NCBI RefSeq assembly: GCF_000315915.1
Contig: NC_020186.1
Location: 2,294,001 to 2,358,000, forward strand
Direction of reading: 5' to 3'
Length of the DNA: 64,000 nt
Source of the DNA: Henningerozyma blattae CBS 6284
Taxonomy: Eukaryota > Ascomycota > Saccharomycetes > Saccharomycetales > Saccharomycetaceae
Shown: piece by piece, positions 61,807 to 64,000 of the stretch
Numbering within the stretch: position 1 is the first letter of the stretch
Layout: every line of letters starts with the position of its first letter
The notes under the pieces: generated by a model
What the model was told of the DNA's origin: nothing
The model's database searches: none
What the model saw: the letters and a program-made list of their open reading frames with translations, nothing else
Position numbers and translations under genes: made by a program

Positions 61807-61942
61807 TATTTGGTTGATTTTAAAGAAATGTATAGCCTTGTTTCTCTTTTTTTTTATTATTATGCTTATCCTTTAAATATTATTATTACCAAACAGGTTT
61901 TTTTAATTATTATATATATTTTCCGAATAGATTTTCGTTCTC

Positions 61943-61949
61943 CGGGTAA
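61943..61949. promoter_or_regulatory. Reb1-type site
   Basis: CGGGTAA, the Reb1 core, lies in the middle of the divergent ALG13/RPT6 promoter, 16 bp from the PACE element. Confidence 0.5.
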
Positions 61950-61964
61950 TGAATTTTTAAATCG

Positions 61965-61973
61965 GGTGGCAAA
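61965..61973 (+). promoter_or_regulatory. PACE element (Rpn4 site) upstream of RPT6
   Basis: GGTGGCAAA is an exact match to the proteasome-associated control element bound by Rpn4, 137 bp upstream of the RPT6 ATG. The match is perfect and lies beside a proteasome gene, so the call is strong. Confidence 0.88.
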
Positions 61974-62109
61974 GGGAAATATATACTATAGATCTATAAG
62001 CTTATATTTGCAATTATATGTATATATATATTTTAGTAAAAAATATTTGGTAAGCATATTTATATGGCTCTGAAACAATTATTCCTACACAAGCACATAT
62101 ATATACACC

Positions 62110-63315
62110 ATGGCCACAGCTATACAAATAAACCATCATGAAAGTGGTATCAAGCCATATTTTGAACAGAAAATTCAAGATATCGAACTTCAAATTAGAG
62201 CTAAAACTGAAAATCTACGTAGATTAGAAGCTCAAAGAAATCAACTTAATGATAAAGTGCGCTTCATTAGAGATGAATTACGTCTATTACAAGAGCCTGG
62301 TTCATATGTGGGAGAAATTATCAAGATCATCTCTGATAAGAGAGTTCTTGTCAAAATTCAACCGGAAGGTAAATATATTGTAGATGTTGCCAAGGATATT
62401 AATATTAAAGAATTGAAGCCCTCTCAAAGAGTTTGTTTGAAAAGTGATTCATATCTATTGCATAAAGTGTTGAAGAATAAATCAGATCCATTAGTCTCTT
62501 TGATGATGGTAGAAAAAGTTCCAGATTCCACTTACGATATGGTTGGTGGTCTTACAAAACAAATTAAAGAAATTAAAGAAGTTATTGAATTACCTGTAAA
62601 ACATCCAGAATTGTTTGAAAGTTTAGGGATTGCGCAACCAAAGGGGGTCATTCTTTATGGTCCACCAGGTACTGGGAAAACTTTATTAGCAAGAGCTGTG
62701 GCTCATCATACTGATTGTAAATTTATAAGAGTCTCAGGTGCAGAATTAGTTCAAAAATATATTGGTGAGGGTTCTAGAATGGTTAGAGAATTATTCGTCA
62801 TGGCAAGAGAGCATGCTCCTTCCATCATATTTATGGATGAAATAGATTCTATTGGTTCCAGTCGTGTAGAAGGTGGTTCCGGTGGTGGAGATTCAGAAGT
62901 ACAAAGAACAATGTTGGAATTATTAAATCAATTGGACGGGTTTGAAACTTCCAAGAATATTAAAATTATCATGGCTACAAATCGATTGGATATTCTGGAT
63001 CCAGCTCTTCTAAGACCTGGGAGAATCGATAGAAAGATTGAATTCCCTCCTCCTACCGTTGCTGCAAGAACAGAAATCTTACGTATTCATTCTAGAAAAA
63101 TGAATTTGACAAGGGGTATCAATTTAAGAAAGATTGCAGAAAAGATGAACGGTTGTTCGGGAGCAGATGTAAAAGGTGTTTGTACTGAAGCTGGGATGTA
63201 TGCTTTAAGAGAAAGAAGAATACATGTCACTCAAGAAGATTTCGAATTAGCCGTAGCTAAGGTAATGAATAAAAATCAAGAAACTGCTATTTCGGTGGCT
63301 AAATTATTTAAATAG
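62110..63315 (+). CDS. RPT6: 26S proteasome regulatory ATPase Rpt6
   Basis: This 401-residue AAA ATPase is nearly identical to S. cerevisiae Rpt6 (405 residues). In order it has an N-terminal coiled coil (about 18-60), an OB domain, and the AAA domain with Walker A GPPGTGKT near 184, pore-loop KYIGEG, Walker B IIFMDEID near 239, a second region of homology ending [11 protein letters not shown], and a C-terminal helical lid. The last residues are VAKLFK; the C-terminal tails of Rpt subunits dock on the 20S alpha ring. It unfolds and translocates ubiquitinated substrates as part of the Rpt1-6 ring. A perfect PACE element upstream supports Rpn4 control. The location matches YGL048C, with ALG13 on one side and an eIF4G gene on the other. 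Confidence 0.99.
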   Translation: MATAIQINHHESGIKPYFEQKIQDIELQIRAKTENLRRLEAQRNQLNDKVRFIRDELRLLQEPGSYVGEIIKIISDKRVLVKIQPEGKYIVDVAKDINIKELKPSQRVCLKSDSYLLHKVLKNKSDPLVSLMMVEKVPDSTYDMVGGLTKQIKEIKEVIELPVKHPELFESLGIAQPKGVILYGPPGTGKTLLARAVAHHTDCKFIRVSGAELVQKYIGEGSRMVRELFVMAREHAPSIIFMDEIDSIGSSRVEGGSGGGDSEVQRTMLELLNQLDGFETSKNIKIIMATNRLDILDPALLRPGRIDRKIEFPPPTVAARTEILRIHSRKMNLTRGINLRKIAEKMNGCSGADVKGVCTEAGMYALRERRIHVTQEDFELAVAKVMNKNQETAISVAKLFK

Positions 63316-63890
63316 TTTCAAAATAGAGCAAATAAGACAGCCAACAAGAATGTCTCGATTTGTAATTTACATTCTATAACATTTATAACGTGTGTGTATG
63401 TTTTTCTTTTTTTTTCTTTTTTTGGTTTTATAATTAATATTGCTTTGTAACATCATTTTGTGACATTTACTGAATTTGTGACATCAATTTTCCGTTTTTA
63501 AAATTTTTTTTTTTTAAAGAAAAATTTGTGATGAAGGCATCGCGAAATGTAGACGAAAATGAAAATTTTTTTTCACAAAATCATCATTTCAAATTAAATT
63601 TTATTATTTTCACTTAATCGAAATTCAATCCATCTTCATCGATCTATATTCAGTTTACAATCTAAACAGGTAAAAAAATTTTTTGATGGTCATTGAACTA
63701 AGTTAGTATTTTTTTATTTTATTTTGCTTTGAACTATTCACAATTTTTCTTCAAATCTTGAATATTTTCAGTTTTTTTTTAAAAAATTATTAACTTCCTT
63801 CAATCTTTATTATTTACATCTGGCATTTTAGGAACTCACTTGACATTCCAAGATCTCTCTCAATTGACATCCTAATATCTCTCCATCAAA
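63316..63890. other. Intergenic region between RPT6 and the eIF4G gene
   Basis: About 570 bp, very T-rich. An in-frame stop (63873-63875) lies just upstream of the ATG at 63891. A TATTAAC-like sequence and a TTTTAG near 63788-63830 could be read as weak intron 3' signals in a 5' leader, but no convincing GTATGT donor is seen. Confidence 0.4.
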
Positions 63891-64000
63891 ATGGATACAA
63901 CAACCACTGCTGATGATACTAATATCTCTCAAGCTGAAAAGACTAGAAGAGACTTTATAGAACAAAGTAAATTAAGAAAAGCTGCCATTGAACAAAGAAA
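63891..64000 (+). CDS. Translation initiation factor eIF4G, N-terminal fragment (runs off window)
   Basis: Only the first 36 or so codons are visible. After a short Thr/Asp stretch they read ISQAEKTRRDFIEQSKLRKA, which matches the conserved box of S. cerevisiae Tif4631 (ISEAEKTRRNFIEQ-KLRKAALE) near its residue 200. The order RPT6 then eIF4G is that of YGL048C and YGL049C (TIF4632); TIF4631 is the duplicate on the sister track. eIF4G is the scaffold that joins eIF4E, eIF4A and poly(A)-binding protein. The ATG comes directly before this box and there is an upstream in-frame stop, so the ~190-residue N-terminal part present in Tif4631 is absent here, unless it is encoded by an upstream exon that I cannot see. 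Confidence 0.82.
   Translation, partial: MDTTTTADDTNISQAEKTRRDFIEQSKLRKAAIEQR

Larger units (their letters stand above)
61807..62109. other. Divergent ALG13/RPT6 promoter
   Basis: About 300 bp, AT-rich, containing a Reb1-type site and a perfect PACE element (listed separately) on the RPT6 side. Confidence 0.6.

Overview
The window is nuclear DNA from an AT-rich budding yeast of the family Saccharomycetaceae. The evidence is near-identical core proteins (Rps3, Rpt6, Tim22), compact intron-free genes, long Asn, Ser and Thr homopolymers, and gene order. From about 4.5 to 46.8 kb the genes follow the S. cerevisiae chromosome XIV left-arm series (TDA7, MRPL22, RPS3, PBR1, IPI3, NPR1, MRPL19, UBP10, KAR1, SRP1, YNL190W). 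Genes that S. cerevisiae keeps on the sister chromosome IV track are interleaved among them (SHR3, TIM22, CDC13, SHS1). Several ancestral neighbours (RHO5, GDH2, RRI1, SWT21, DUG3, CHS1) are missing. This fits a post-whole-genome-duplication lineage that split early and sorted its duplicates differently from Saccharomyces. Tetrapisispora, Henningerozyma or Vanderwaltozyma would fit; the species is an inference.

Layout. 0-9 kb: the end of a Lys/Ser/Asp-rich protein with a four-cysteine C-terminus, then a very large Ser/Thr-rich single-span protein of the TDA7/YDL211C family. 9-17 kb: MRPL22, SHR3, RPS3, PBR1 and IPI3. 18-26 kb: NPR1, MRPL19, UBP10 and TIM22. 26-31 kb: KAR1, a strongly divergent importin-alpha at the SRP1 locus, and a repeat cell-wall hydrophilin (YNL190W type). 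31-38 kb: a gene-free stretch and a long CDC13. 39-47 kb: an HBT1/YNL195C-like gene, WHI3/WHI4 and the septin gene SHS1. From 48 kb the series changes to that of S. cerevisiae chromosome VII: a CHO2 without its C-terminal region, RIM8, a GPI-type wall protein, an unrecognised gene with a frame problem, ALG13, RPT6 and the start of an eIF4G gene.

Promoter signals match the genes beside them: PAC and RRPE boxes at IPI3 and UBP10, a Rap1-like site at RPS3, a perfect PACE box at RPT6, and seven CACGTG sites (two of them full inositol/choline-response boxes) between SHS1 and CHO2. I see no tRNA, rRNA, transposon, centromere or CRISPR array.

The observations most worth following are: the second-type importin-alpha with a damaged major NLS site and an intact minor site; the truncated CHO2 behind a dense E-box promoter; the gene at 60.0-61.05 kb with a correctly phased A AAA AAC slippery heptamer; and the eIF4G that seems to start at an internal conserved box.
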